Assembly (NCBI RefSeq): GCF_000331305.1 | Contig: NZ_KB217478.1 | Coordinates: forward strand, 991,366 to 1,055,365 | Origin: Calothrix sp. PCC 7103 | GTDB lineage: Bacteria > Cyanobacteriota > Cyanobacteriia > Cyanobacteriales > Nostocaceae | Length of the DNA: 64,000 bases | Direction: 5' to 3' | Part shown: positions 1-9,016 of the stretch, piece after piece | Position numbering within the stretch: position 1 is the stretch's first letter | How the letters are laid out: each line of letters opens with the position of its first letter | Translations under genes and position numbers: made by a program | Notes under the pieces: generated by a model | What the model was told of the DNA's origin: nothing | The model's input: only the letters and a program-made list of their open reading frames with translations | Database searches by the model: none

Positions 1-765
1 CTTTTTCCGCGTTTAAAGTTATTTTTACGACTATGGTGACAACGAAACACAGCATCTGCAAGTCTTCCTTTAACAAGTGCTAAATCTACATAAGTGCCAT
101 AAGCTCTGTCTGCAAGAGCCACATCTTGTGGTGACAACAAATAATACATTTGTCGAGCCATAACTATTTCACTTGTATTAAAAGCTTCTATCAAAACTCC
201 CATAGCTGCTCCTGTTACTAAACTAAACATAACTACCAGTTTAGCAATTGGAAAGCCGCATCCAGGTGATTGATTCGAGTGCTGTGGATAACATAATTGA
301 TTCGCTGGTGTATCTGGCATTAAAACACTTGAACCGTCTATCATTTTTACATGACGACCACACCATAAATCTTGTGGTTGCGCCTTTTCTTCAAGATTAT
401 CTCCTGTTTTTTTAAATAAATTTTTTAAAAAGTTTTCTGATAATCTTTGTTTCGCTTTTGTGTAACCCCCTGTGTTTGATGAAGGTGTTTTCATATTACT
501 TGCTGCTAACCATGCAACTATTTTACTTACTGCGTTGCTGCAACTTTTATCTTCGTCAAGTACTTGGTACAAAAAAGCCCAAAGTGTAACAATCGGATTG
601 AAAAAACGGTTACGACGTTTTTTGGTCTGTGATGATAATTCTGTGTCTGAGATAGTTGATGACAACAGAACTTCTTCAATTGTTGATGCTGATAAGATCC
701 CTTGCCACGGTATTCCTAGAGAACGACTGAATTTTTCCGCATCGAATTTCTACACAATTAGGCAT
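1..765 (-). pseudogene. IS4-family transposase, frameshifted near the N-terminus and cut by the window edge
   Basis: Reading the minus strand from about 749 to the window edge gives one long open frame with IS4-type DDE transposase features: MIDGSSVLMPDTP carries the first catalytic Asp, and VALADRAYGTYVDL carries the second. The third catalytic residue would lie beyond the edge. That frame has an in-frame stop at 750-752 and no good start. An ATG at 765 begins MPNCVEI in another frame, and removing one base near 744 would join it smoothly to DAEKFSRSLGIPW. I infer a single-base frameshift that inactivates the gene, or a sequencing error. IS4 transposases cut and paste their element using terminal inverted repeats; I could not define the terminal repeats here. 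It borders the Dnd island. Confidence 0.8.
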
Positions 766-1362
766 AGTAGATATAATCGTTTTTTAATTTTGTCTCCAAG
801 TCCTGAATGAAGTGAAATAAAGCAGGTTTCTATTTAACCTTGCTCTCCAGTTCACTTTTTATCTTGCTTGGAGATTTTTTACATGCCTATTTTCTCATAT
901 TGCACATACTATTTCCGGAGCTAAATTCTGATATAAACATAAGTAAGCTCCTTATATTGATGTGATATTTTTAACATAGTCTTACAGGCGCCTGCCGTCG
1001 GCGCGATTTAATAACGCGCCCTCCGGTTCTATTAGTAAGTATTAAATAGTACTTAAGTATTAATTAAAATTTTATAATTGATAGTTAGATTTAAGAAAAT
1101 GATAAATTATTGTTCACCACTGATAAATTAATCGCGCTTTACGTTAATGTATAGTTGATACGTATTGGTCTTGATGCTGGCGCCGACCGTGTAAATCGCC
1201 ATCACCAAAGCGTGAAAGCCTATCATACCAATACGTTTACCCTTAAGTAAGTGCCATTCAATCGTAGGGTGCGTTACAGCATTAATGAACTAGACACAAA
1301 ATAAAAATTAAAGTACTGTAACGCACCATAAACATTGATATAGAATTACATTTTTTTTATTA
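766..1362. other. Intergenic stretch between transposase relic and Dnd island
   Basis: No convincing gene. It holds small palindromic pieces: GGCGCG/CGCGCC arms at 1000-1020, a 10-bp inverted pair ACGTATTGGT / ACCAATACGT near 1160 and 1230, and the inverted repeat at 1268-1327 listed separately. The upstream end of the IS element should lie in the first part of this stretch, but I could not define its terminal repeat. Confidence 0.5.
1268..1327. repeat. 60-bp inverted-repeat element, GGTGCGTTACAG ... CTGTAACGCACC
   Basis: Perfect 12-bp arms at 1268-1279 and 1316-1327 enclose an AT-rich centre. Two further elements with the same architecture (GGTGCGTGACGC arms) lie at 24503-24561 and 31012-31071, so this is a dispersed MITE/REP-like family. 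It sits just downstream of the minus-strand DGQHR gene and could act as its transcription terminator. Confidence 0.8.
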
Positions 1363-2526
1363 TTACCACCCCAATGATGCTTTTACGACTGTGACAGCAT
1401 CACCAATAGCGCCAGCCCCAAATATAATGTAATTATTGTCTGATTTTGTGTTCTTAGGGTCTACCCTAACTAAACTACCTCGCCAAAGTTCATGTTCTCT
1501 TGACCAATCAAGTTGTGCAAGCTCAGAAACTTTAGATGCATCGAATCGATTATTTGCTTTATCATAAGTATAATAAAGCATCCTTCCTAAGAATTGTATA
1601 CCCATACTTACGCCTAATAAGCATTCTTTCTTGAAATTATTTACCTCATCAAAAGTTAATTTTTCTACGCTTGTTTGGGCTATTGGTAGAGTTTGTACGC
1701 ACTCAGAAAAGAACTGATTTAAACATGAAGCTAAAGCTTGCGAGCATTCTTCAACAGGAAAGTCATCTAACTGATCATTTTGGCTATCAGCAAAAGCATA
1801 ACTTACAAGCGTAGCTATGTAATTACTTGTATAAATTAGTTTACCTTTCTTATCAGGTGCCTTCTTTACCCTATCTGTTTTACCGCGAAACATTGAAACC
1901 TGTTCTATCAATTTGTTTGTAATACCAGTTCTACCAGACGCTTCACCAAAGGATAATAACAAAGATTTATCTACAGGTTTGGCTTGTGCCATATCTCGAA
2001 AGTCTATTTGACACTGACGAAAGTTACTCTCTAATATTAGGTTAACCGGGAAATAATCTTCGTTTATTAATGCTCCTAGTGTACTTTGTGCTATTTCACT
2101 AATCGCTTTGATGCGATGTTGACCATCAGTAACGTCTAATTTCACATCATGAGGAATAATTACTAAACAAAAACCTTGACCTAATTCAATGACTGTAATA
2201 TCTTCAGGCGCCACGTTTGCTGTTAATGTAGCAAGAAGCCAAGGTTCTTTATTACTCGCACGTTCAATAACGTAGTCTTTGATTTCTTCTACATGACCCT
2301 TAATTTCTGGACGGTCTTTACCTGAATCAGGGTTATTAGCAGTTAGTGGTTTCGCTTGAAGAAGATTAGCTATATCAGCACCAGGAACATTAATTTGCAA
2401 CATCGTTCGTTGTCCCTGCTTAAAAATTAATCCAGAGTAACACCGCTTAGATTTGTATTTATCCAAGTAAGGTTTTAAAACTGGATAAACAAGACTATGA
2501 TGAATACCATTATCGGGTGTACTCAT
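1363..2526 (-). CDS. DGQHR-domain protein, DndB-type (387 aa)
   Basis: The signature DGQHR is at residues 134-138 in the context LDVTDGQHRIKAIS. It is followed by a downstream block, FRDMAQAKPVDKSLLLSF, matching the F-x-x-(L/M)-x-(Q/R)-x-A pattern seen in DndB. DndB is the DNA-binding repressor or modulator of phosphorothioation operons. The gene lies in tandem with another DGQHR gene (113 bp apart, same strand) and both diverge from dndC, which suits an autoregulatory or modification-tuning role. It is the most diverged of the three DGQHR proteins here. The start at ATG 2526 (MSTPDNG) has no competitor nearby. Family assignment is firm; whether it is the orthologue of the E. coli/Salmonella repressor is inference. 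Confidence 0.8.
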   Translation of the reverse strand: MSTPDNGIHHSLVYPVLKPYLDKYKSKRCYSGLIFKQGQRTMLQINVPGADIANLLQAKPLTANNPDSGKDRPEIKGHVEEIKDYVIERASNKEPWLLATLTANVAPEDITVIELGQGFCLVIIPHDVKLDVTDGQHRIKAISEIAQSTLGALINEDYFPVNLILESNFRQCQIDFRDMAQAKPVDKSLLLSFGEASGRTGITNKLIEQVSMFRGKTDRVKKAPDKKGKLIYTSNYIATLVSYAFADSQNDQLDDFPVEECSQALASCLNQFFSECVQTLPIAQTSVEKLTFDEVNNFKKECLLGVSMGIQFLGRMLYYTYDKANNRFDASKVSELAQLDWSREHELWRGSLVRVDPKNTKSDNNYIIFGAGAIGDAVTVVKASLGW

Positions 2527-2638
2527 ATCAATTATTTATATATAGGATGTGCTAATAATTAGTCTACATAGTAAGTGATATTTAATACTACGCAGACCAT
2601 TAAAATCACAGTATATAACACACTTCCAATAAGTGTGT

Positions 2639-4234
2639 CTACAAAACAGGTGGAAGCATAATTTCTTTAGAGTCTACAAAGTCACCCTCAAAATTTATCG
2701 TCTGATTCTCGAAGGTTCTTGCTTTTGCAAGACTTGAGCGTAATTTCGCGCGCTCAACTGAATCTTGGACTCCACCCAAAATATATATTAGTAATTTTGC
2801 TGCTAAGTCTTTTCCAGCTACGAGTATTCGCTTGCGGTTAGGGTCATATAAAATACCGTACCATATGGATTTTGGAAACTCAATGTTACTAAAACCACCT
2901 TCACGGTCAAATTTACGGAGCTTCTTAAAAATCTTTTCGAGCGATAGTTCTTTTTTGAAGACTAAAACACCTAGCGCTTGAACTACTGCAACTTGACCAA
3001 CTGGACGGAAAAGCATGTTTCCCTCTCCACTCTCTTTCTCAAAGCTAAAGCGTCGTAGTGATGGTGTGTCCTCTTCTTCTAAAACTTTATAGCTCGATAG
3101 ACTGGCTAAATAATCAAACAGCTTATGAAACTCAGCAATTCCTTCGGACAATTCATCGCTCTCAGGACGTTTGGGGACTAAACCTTTTTCTTGTTTCCAA
3201 TGTGGATATTTCTGTCCTAAGTAGCGCTCTGACATTTCTTTGAGTGCTTGCAGCGTTGTCAAGACTGTAGATTTTGTGGCAACAGTCGCACTATTCCAGT
3301 TTACGCGCGCTTTTCTATCCTCACGTTGTTCTAATAAGGGATGGGTAACAGCTATTTTTCTTGCGGCAATAGAGAAACCATCATCTTCATCTAGCTGTGT
3401 CAGCTGACCTTTGGTTAAAGGTACTGCCATTAGGTTGACGTGGACAAAAATCGAGCGTACTCTTTGCCTTGCTTCTTCGCGCGTTTCTCCAATCCCTACT
3501 GCTGATATAAACTCGATACCAATTTTTTCTTGTGGTATGTTTTTTAGGTAACTTTGTGAAATGTCGAATTGTTCGACTAAATCATCAATAGTTATAAATG
3601 ATTCGTAAGGAGTCTTGTCTCTTTTATAACGTTGAAGCTTGCGTGCGGAAAGCAATTCTATTAAACCTTGCACTCCCATTAAACGATGCTGCCCGTCTAA
3701 GGCATAAATAGTTACATCTTCATCAGATATATTGAGTAAGCCAAATTTCTTTCCGCTATCCAATGGGGTAAATTCTATAGCAGACCTTCTAGCTTTTCCT
3801 TTGTTATCCCACTCTTCTGCGTGTGGAATGTCTACCCAAGGTTGGTTGACAACTACCAAAACTGGGGGAAATTTATGGTGCTTACGCGATGCAAGATATT
3901 GTACCAAAGCTGATTGACGTGACCAGTCGATAGGGCGCTGTTGAATTTCGTCGATACTTTCGGCATCTATCTCGATATTGCCTGTTTGAGGATTATACTT
4001 GTGACGAAGCAAAGGTAAATATGAAGCAAAGTTAACCCGATTCGCAAACCATTCGAGAGTAACAGAGCCTACATATGCTTCTGTACCACCCATTTCAACT
4101 TTTTGCACTGGGATTTGATTATTATTGTCGAAACACTTATCGAGGAGTTGAGTAAGCACCTGTTTATCGGTGGTTCCTCCCACTGTGTAAGAACCTGTAG
4201 TATCCTTAACTTGCTTAGATGTTCTGGCGCCCAT
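2639..4234 (-). CDS. DGQHR-domain protein, long form (531 aa)
   Basis: DGQHR lies at residues 180-184 (IYALDGQHRLMGVQG). A second shared block, RSIFVHVNLMAVPLTKGQL followed by DEDD, corresponds to the conserved F-x-x-L/V-N-x-x-A segment of DndB. At 531 residues it is far longer than a typical DndB of about 360 aa, with extra sequence on both sides of the core. It is transcribed divergently from dndC across a 281-bp gap, so it is well placed to control that promoter. Its start codon overlaps a GGCGCC palindrome (ATGGGCGCC). The precise role is unknown; a DNA-binding regulator or a phosphorothioate-site factor are both possible. Confidence 0.8.
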   Translation of the reverse strand: MGARTSKQVKDTTGSYTVGGTTDKQVLTQLLDKCFDNNNQIPVQKVEMGGTEAYVGSVTLEWFANRVNFASYLPLLRHKYNPQTGNIEIDAESIDEIQQRPIDWSRQSALVQYLASRKHHKFPPVLVVVNQPWVDIPHAEEWDNKGKARRSAIEFTPLDSGKKFGLLNISDEDVTIYALDGQHRLMGVQGLIELLSARKLQRYKRDKTPYESFITIDDLVEQFDISQSYLKNIPQEKIGIEFISAVGIGETREEARQRVRSIFVHVNLMAVPLTKGQLTQLDEDDGFSIAARKIAVTHPLLEQREDRKARVNWNSATVATKSTVLTTLQALKEMSERYLGQKYPHWKQEKGLVPKRPESDELSEGIAEFHKLFDYLASLSSYKVLEEEDTPSLRRFSFEKESGEGNMLFRPVGQVAVVQALGVLVFKKELSLEKIFKKLRKFDREGGFSNIEFPKSIWYGILYDPNRKRILVAGKDLAAKLLIYILGGVQDSVERAKLRSSLAKARTFENQTINFEGDFVDSKEIMLPPVL

Positions 4235-4450
4235 ATGAATTTTTAAAAACGAGGGTTGACATAAGAGTCAAATTTTTTAACAATTATATGTCTGTAGTGT
4301 AGTTTTTAAAAACCATATAATGCTATATTTTATTATAAATATTTTTACTTAATATCCAGTAACAATTGTTATAATCACGTTACAGCTATTTTGGGTTATC
4401 TTTGTAAAGAAATGATAAGAATAATAAGTGAAATTAGTTTGATACTTGTT

Positions 4451-4475
4451 AAGTCCGCTTCGGTCGCGCGGACTT
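4451..4475 (+). promoter_or_regulatory. Stem-loop in the leader of dndC
   Basis: A perfect 8-bp stem, AAGTCCGC / GCGGACTT, with a 9-nt loop (TTCGGTCGC) is followed by the T-rich run TTTATTTG, about 40 bp before the dndC ATG. In form it resembles an intrinsic terminator or attenuator in the leader, or an operator between the divergent DGQHR gene and dndC. No reader peptide was found. Confidence 0.5.
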
Positions 4476-4515
4476 TATTTGTGAGGTGTAATTTTGTGTT
4501 AGGTAGGGAACTCGT

Positions 4516-6159
4516 ATGGCAAAAGTAAAAACAGCAGACAGTAAAGGTCAGCAAAAGCGTGGATTACCAGAGTTTATCGAAGATGTTCAAGCTCTAACAA
4601 AAGAAATTCAAGATTTATACTGCTTAGACGCTGTACCCTGGTGTCTTGGCTACAGTGGTGGCAAAGATAGTACTGCGACTTTACAGTTAATATGGAATGC
4701 TATAGCCCAACTTCCACTAGAAAAACGTAAAAAAACCATATACGTAATTACAACAGATACTCTTGTAGAAAATCCTTATGTTTCCAATTGGGTACGCAAA
4801 TCTTTAGAGCAAATCAAAGTCGCCGCTAACTCACAGCAAATGCCAATGGAACCCCATTTGTTACAACCAGAATGGAAAGAGACATTTTGGGTTGGATTAA
4901 TTGGCAAAGGGTACCCTGCACCAAGAAGAAAATTTCGTTGGTGTACAGAGCGTTTAAAAATTAGCCCATCAAACCGTTTTATTCGAGATGTAATTCGCTC
5001 CTTTGGGGAAGCTATTGTAGTTTTAGGGATTCGGAAAGCAGAAAGCGCTCCACGTGCAAAACGGATGAAAGAGTGGGAGGCAAAGCGAGTTCGCGACCAT
5101 CTCAGTCCTAATATGAACTTACCAAACTCTTTAGTGTATAGTCCAATTGAAGATTGGCGAAATGACGAAGTTTGGCTTTATTTAATGCAGTGGGAAAATC
5201 CTTGGGGATATAGTAACAAGGATTTGTTTAGTATGTACAGAGGCGCCAGTGCTGATAACGAATGTCCACTGGTTGTAGATACATCAACACCGAGTTGTGG
5301 GAGTTCTCGTTTTGGATGTTGGGTTTGTACATTAGTAAGCGAAGATAGCTCACTTTCGGCAATGATTCACAACGACGAAGAGAAAGAATGGTTACAACCA
5401 CTTTTAGATCTTCGTAGAGAATTAGATGTAGAAGATGAAGACCGTTCATGGAGAGATTTTAGACGTAGAACCGGAAATGTCCAATTATATGAGCGTAATA
5501 TAGAAGGGGATATTTCTGTAGAACCAATTCCTGGTCCATATATAAAAGAAGCGCGTGAACATTGGCTCAGAACACTTTTAACTGTTGAGCAAAAGTTACG
5601 ACGCGATGCACCAAAAGATATGAACGATATAACATTAATTTCTCTTGAGGAATTAAGTGAAATTCGTCGTATCTGGTTAGAAGAAAGACACGAGTTCGAT
5701 GATAGTTTACCTCGCATTTATAAAGAAGTGACTGGAGAAGAATTTAAAGACCCGCGTCCAGGTGCTGGCTATAGTTTACTTGGTAGCGATGAATGGGAAG
5801 TACTCGAAGAAATTTGTGATGGTGATGCTATGCATTTAGAATTAATTGCAAAGCTATTAAACACTGAGTATCAGTTTCGTAAGCGCGCGCGTCGTGTGGG
5901 AATTTATGATGAGTTATTAAAGTGCTTTGAAACAAGCTCACGCTCACAAGAAGAAGCAATTAAAAACGCTCACTTCAAGAAAGATTTAAAAGATGCAGTG
6001 AGTGAAGGTAACCTTCAGAAGGTCAAACAATTAACCATAGGAGATGCTTTACTCTCCGAAGAAAATTCCTCTAATAATTCATCTTTAAACGCAAATGACA
6101 ACAATGATTCAACTGCATCAATAAATTGGGGAAAAAAGAAGTACAAATCTAAAGATTGA
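4516..6159 (+). CDS. dndC: DNA phosphorothioation protein DndC (PAPS-reductase-like ATP pyrophosphatase)
   Basis: DndC activates the DNA backbone for sulfur insertion, using an N-type ATP-pyrophosphatase fold and a 4Fe-4S cluster. The PP-loop SGGKDST is at residues 47-53. Four candidate cluster cysteines are visible: C143 (FRWCTERLK), C261, C268 and C271 (CGSSRFGCWVC). Length 547 aa is normal. The C-terminal ~40 residues are Asn/Ser-rich and low complexity. Start at ATG 4516 (MAKVKTAD), preceded by a purine-rich GGTAGGGAA. dndD follows 221 bp downstream on the same strand. The cysteine desulfurase DndA that normally feeds DndC is absent here, so a chromosomal IscS/SufS probably substitutes (inference from other dndA-less clusters). 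Confidence 0.95.
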   Translation: MAKVKTADSKGQQKRGLPEFIEDVQALTKEIQDLYCLDAVPWCLGYSGGKDSTATLQLIWNAIAQLPLEKRKKTIYVITTDTLVENPYVSNWVRKSLEQIKVAANSQQMPMEPHLLQPEWKETFWVGLIGKGYPAPRRKFRWCTERLKISPSNRFIRDVIRSFGEAIVVLGIRKAESAPRAKRMKEWEAKRVRDHLSPNMNLPNSLVYSPIEDWRNDEVWLYLMQWENPWGYSNKDLFSMYRGASADNECPLVVDTSTPSCGSSRFGCWVCTLVSEDSSLSAMIHNDEEKEWLQPLLDLRRELDVEDEDRSWRDFRRRTGNVQLYERNIEGDISVEPIPGPYIKEAREHWLRTLLTVEQKLRRDAPKDMNDITLISLEELSEIRRIWLEERHEFDDSLPRIYKEVTGEEFKDPRPGAGYSLLGSDEWEVLEEICDGDAMHLELIAKLLNTEYQFRKRARRVGIYDELLKCFETSSRSQEEAIKNAHFKKDLKDAVSEGNLQKVKQLTIGDALLSEENSSNNSSLNANDNNDSTASINWGKKKYKSKD

Positions 6160-6380
6160 TTTAGCATTACCCAATAGCTAACAATTCATTCAACAATACG
6201 TATCTAGAGACAATGTATATAATGTCTCTAAACAAATTATAAATATTTTTCTCTCCTCACGTATTATTTATTTGTGTTCTTAGCGACTATTTGAACTATA
6301 ATCTTCATGTGCAAAGGAGTAAAAGGCTATCACTAATATTGCATCGTATGCATCTACATAGCTCTAAATAAAAAACTATT

Positions 6381-8381
6381 ATGAAATTTATTGAACTAGT
6401 ATTACAAAACTTTGGGCCATATAGCGGGAGAAACGTTATCAATCTTGACACAGAAGTTGAGAAAGACACTTCACGTCCAATTTTACTGCTAGGTGGAATG
6501 AATGGTGGTGGAAAAACAACATTTATGGACGCGATACGTCTCGCACTGTACGGACATCGTGCAGAGTGTTCAACTCGCGGAAACCTAAGCTATAGTGATT
6601 TTTTAAGTCAATGTGTTAATAACAACGCAACTCCTGTTGATAAAACAAGGATTGAATTAACTTTTGAACATATTCAAGAGAATAAACCTGTAGTATATAA
6701 AATTGTACGCTATTGGGATAGTATTCCAAAAGAAGGCAAAGACTCATTAGGTGTTCTAGAATTAGACCCGAAAGTACCTGATGGGTTGACAAGAGAAGAA
6801 TTAGTAAATACGTGGGATGATTATATTGAAAATATACTACCCGTAGGAATTTCTAATTTATTCCTCTTTGATGGTGAGCAAGTTAAAGAGCTAGCAGAGC
6901 AAGAAATTCCTCCTGCTGCTGTTGCAGATGCTATACGCGCGATGTTGGGATTGGAACTTGCAGATAAGTTAGCAGTTGACATTGAAATTCTAGTAAACCG
7001 TAAGCGTAAAGAATTAGCTGATACAAAAGATTTAGCTGACCTTGAAGAAATTGAGGAAAAGCTGAGTTTGTTGCAAGAAAAACACATAAAAATCAAAGAC
7101 GAAGAAGCTTCATATATAAGTTATTTCAATCAAGCGGAAAAAGATCAAAAAGATGCACTAGATAAATTTGTTGCAGAAGGAGGAAAAATAGCGGCAGAAC
7201 GTAATCAATTAGAAAAACAGCGTGACCAAAAAGTATTAGAAGTTGAGGAAGCACGCTTGGGTATGTGTAATATTTCAGCAAACGTATTACCCTTAGCTTT
7301 AGTAGAAAATTTACTTATCCAGGGACAAACACAAGGAGAAAAAGAATATCGTATACAACAAGCACAAATTGCTAGCGACATATTATATGAGCGTGATAAG
7401 CGTTTGTTAGATTTAATATCAAAATTAGATATCTCATCTGAAGAATCTCAAAAAATTAAGAGTTTTTTGGATGAAGATATTACAACTCTCAATGCTAACC
7501 TGATACAGCCAGAAGAACTTTGGTTATTACCAGATGCAGATAGTTTAAGCCAGTTAAGTAATATATTTTATCAGTTACAAAACACAAAAATCTTAGCCAA
7601 ACAACAATTAAAGATATTAAAGCAAAAAGAAGATGAAATAATCACCTTAGAACGTCAAATTCAAACTGCTGCTTCTCCTGAAGAATATACTTATTTAGTA
7701 GATGTTTTGAAAAAAGCTCAGAAAAAAGTTACTGAAGCAGGTGCCAAATGCGAGTCTATTAAAGGACGTGTTCGAGAATTAGAAGTAGAAATTGAAAGCA
7801 CAAAGAAAGATTTAAGAGAATATACCACACAAACAATAGATAAGAAAAACACCGAGCATATTATTGCAGCATCGGCAAGAGTACAACAAACACTCAAACT
7901 ATTTCGAGAAAAGCTGACATTAAAAAAATTAAATAAGCTAGAAATTGAAATAACTGAATGCTTTCGCTATTTGCTGCACAAATCAGATTTAGTTCATCGT
8001 GTAGCCATTAATACTGATAACTTTAGCCTTTCATTATACGACGTGCGCGGTAAAGGTGTTCCCAAACATCGTTTATCGGCAGGGGAAAAGCAACTTTTAG
8101 CCATTGCTTTTTTATGGGGACTCGCGCGCGTTTCTGGGCGCCGTTTACCTGTTGCCATTGACACACCATTAGGGCGCCTTGACTCATCGCACCGAGGAAA
8201 CTTAGTAGAAAAATACTTCCCAGCAGCAAGTCACCAGGTAATATTACTCTCCACTGATACAGAAATAGGTAAAGCCGAAGTTGAAAAACTCCGAGAAAAC
8301 GAAGCTATTGCGCGCGAGTATCTACTTAAGTATGACTCGGAAAAGCGTCAAACTTCGGTAGTTGATGGATATTTCTGGTAA
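6381..8381 (+). CDS. dndD: DNA phosphorothioation protein DndD (SMC/RecN-like ATPase)
   Basis: DndD is an ABC-class ATPase of the SMC/Rad50 type that nicks or opens DNA during phosphorothioate insertion. Walker A GGMNGGGKTT is at residues 38-47. The C-terminal ABC signature LSAGEKQLL is near residue 565, followed by Walker B and D-loop VAIDTPLGRLD. Between the two half-sites lies a long Glu/Lys-rich coiled coil (roughly residues 190-530). Length 666 aa fits the family. It lies between dndC and dndE in the standard C-D-E order. Codon use is AT-rich. GGCGCC, frequent elsewhere, is absent from position 5248 to 8137, which spans most of dndC and dndD. Confidence 0.95.
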   Translation: MKFIELVLQNFGPYSGRNVINLDTEVEKDTSRPILLLGGMNGGGKTTFMDAIRLALYGHRAECSTRGNLSYSDFLSQCVNNNATPVDKTRIELTFEHIQENKPVVYKIVRYWDSIPKEGKDSLGVLELDPKVPDGLTREELVNTWDDYIENILPVGISNLFLFDGEQVKELAEQEIPPAAVADAIRAMLGLELADKLAVDIEILVNRKRKELADTKDLADLEEIEEKLSLLQEKHIKIKDEEASYISYFNQAEKDQKDALDKFVAEGGKIAAERNQLEKQRDQKVLEVEEARLGMCNISANVLPLALVENLLIQGQTQGEKEYRIQQAQIASDILYERDKRLLDLISKLDISSEESQKIKSFLDEDITTLNANLIQPEELWLLPDADSLSQLSNIFYQLQNTKILAKQQLKILKQKEDEIITLERQIQTAASPEEYTYLVDVLKKAQKKVTEAGAKCESIKGRVRELEVEIESTKKDLREYTTQTIDKKNTEHIIAASARVQQTLKLFREKLTLKKLNKLEIEITECFRYLLHKSDLVHRVAINTDNFSLSLYDVRGKGVPKHRLSAGEKQLLAIAFLWGLARVSGRRLPVAIDTPLGRLDSSHRGNLVEKYFPAASHQVILLSTDTEIGKAEVEKLRENEAIAREYLLKYDSEKRQTSVVDGYFW

Positions 8382-8537
8382 AAAAGGACAATGGGAATAA
8401 TGTTAAGCTGTTTTGATGTAGCTACATATTTTTTGACTCAAGCTTCTGAGGATGCAGGAGATTTAATATCAAATATTTTAAAACTCAGCTAGATACTGAA
8501 GAAGCTGGTTGATGTAATAAACTTTATCCTAGACTCT

Positions 8538-8557
8538 AGACGCGACATGTCGCGTCT
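8538..8557. repeat. REP-like palindrome AGACGCGACATGTCGCGTCT
   Basis: Perfect 20-bp palindrome in the dndD-dndE gap. The same family (outer arms GTAGAGACGCGA) recurs at 12727-12746, 37098-37117, 47471-47498, 49779-49806 and 52377-52404. Confidence 0.85.
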
Positions 8558-8561
8558 CTAC

Positions 8562-8596
8562 ACTCAGCACTCAGAACTTTATACTCAGCACTCATT
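8562..8596 (+). repeat. ACTCAGC heptamer repeat directly before the dndE ATG
   Basis: Heptamers ACTCAGC at 8562-8568 and 8583-8589 and the variant ACTCATT at 8590-8596 run up to the ATG of dndE, occupying the place of a Shine-Dalgarno sequence. The same heptamers recur near 17207, 22808, 51190, 51319 and 63076. Confidence 0.75.
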
Positions 8597-8989
8597 ATGG
8601 AACCACCTCTTGAACGTGTCAAATTATCGCAAACGGCAAAAGAGCAATTAATTAAGCTCAAGCGCATTACAAAAATAGACCAATGGAATATATTATGCCG
8701 TTGGGCACTATGTCGTTCGCTAGCAGAACCAACACCTCCCTCCCCAGTACCTATAAAATTAGATAGTAATGTAGAGATGAATTGGCGTGTATTTGGGGGT
8801 GAGATTTCGGATATGCTGTTAATTGCCCTTAAACAGCGTTGTTATAACGATGGTTTAGGCACCACAAAAGAAGTTTTAGCAGAACAGCTAACATTACATC
8901 TACACCGTGGGATTGGTTATTTGGCTGGCGACCAAAAGATTAAGAAAATTGAAGATTTCATTGAGTTAACTGTAAATACACCGTCTTAG
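8597..8989 (+). CDS. dndE: DNA phosphorothioation protein DndE
   Basis: Small basic protein of 130 aa, within the usual DndE range, beginning MEPPLERVKLSQTAKEQL and containing WNILCRWALCRSL and the C-terminal helix HLHRGIGYLAGD typical of DndE. DndE forms tetramers that bind nicked double-stranded DNA and is essential for phosphorothioation. It is third in dndC-D-E, 215 bp after dndD; the gap is mostly dispersed repeats. Immediately upstream of the ATG is the heptamer repeat rather than a recognisable Shine-Dalgarno, so translation may be leaderless-like or repeat-dependent. The next gene, on the opposite strand, ends 28 bp beyond the stop. Confidence 0.92.
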   Translation: MEPPLERVKLSQTAKEQLIKLKRITKIDQWNILCRWALCRSLAEPTPPSPVPIKLDSNVEMNWRVFGGEISDMLLIALKQRCYNDGLGTTKEVLAEQLTLHLHRGIGYLAGDQKIKKIEDFIELTVNTPS

Positions 8990-9016
8990 ATAACCCATAA
9001 AAATCAAGCTCAGTAA

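Noticed and set aside
472-810. 112-aa plus-strand open frame at the left edge
   Set aside because: It lies opposite the IS4 transposase frame, which has clear family motifs; this one has none.
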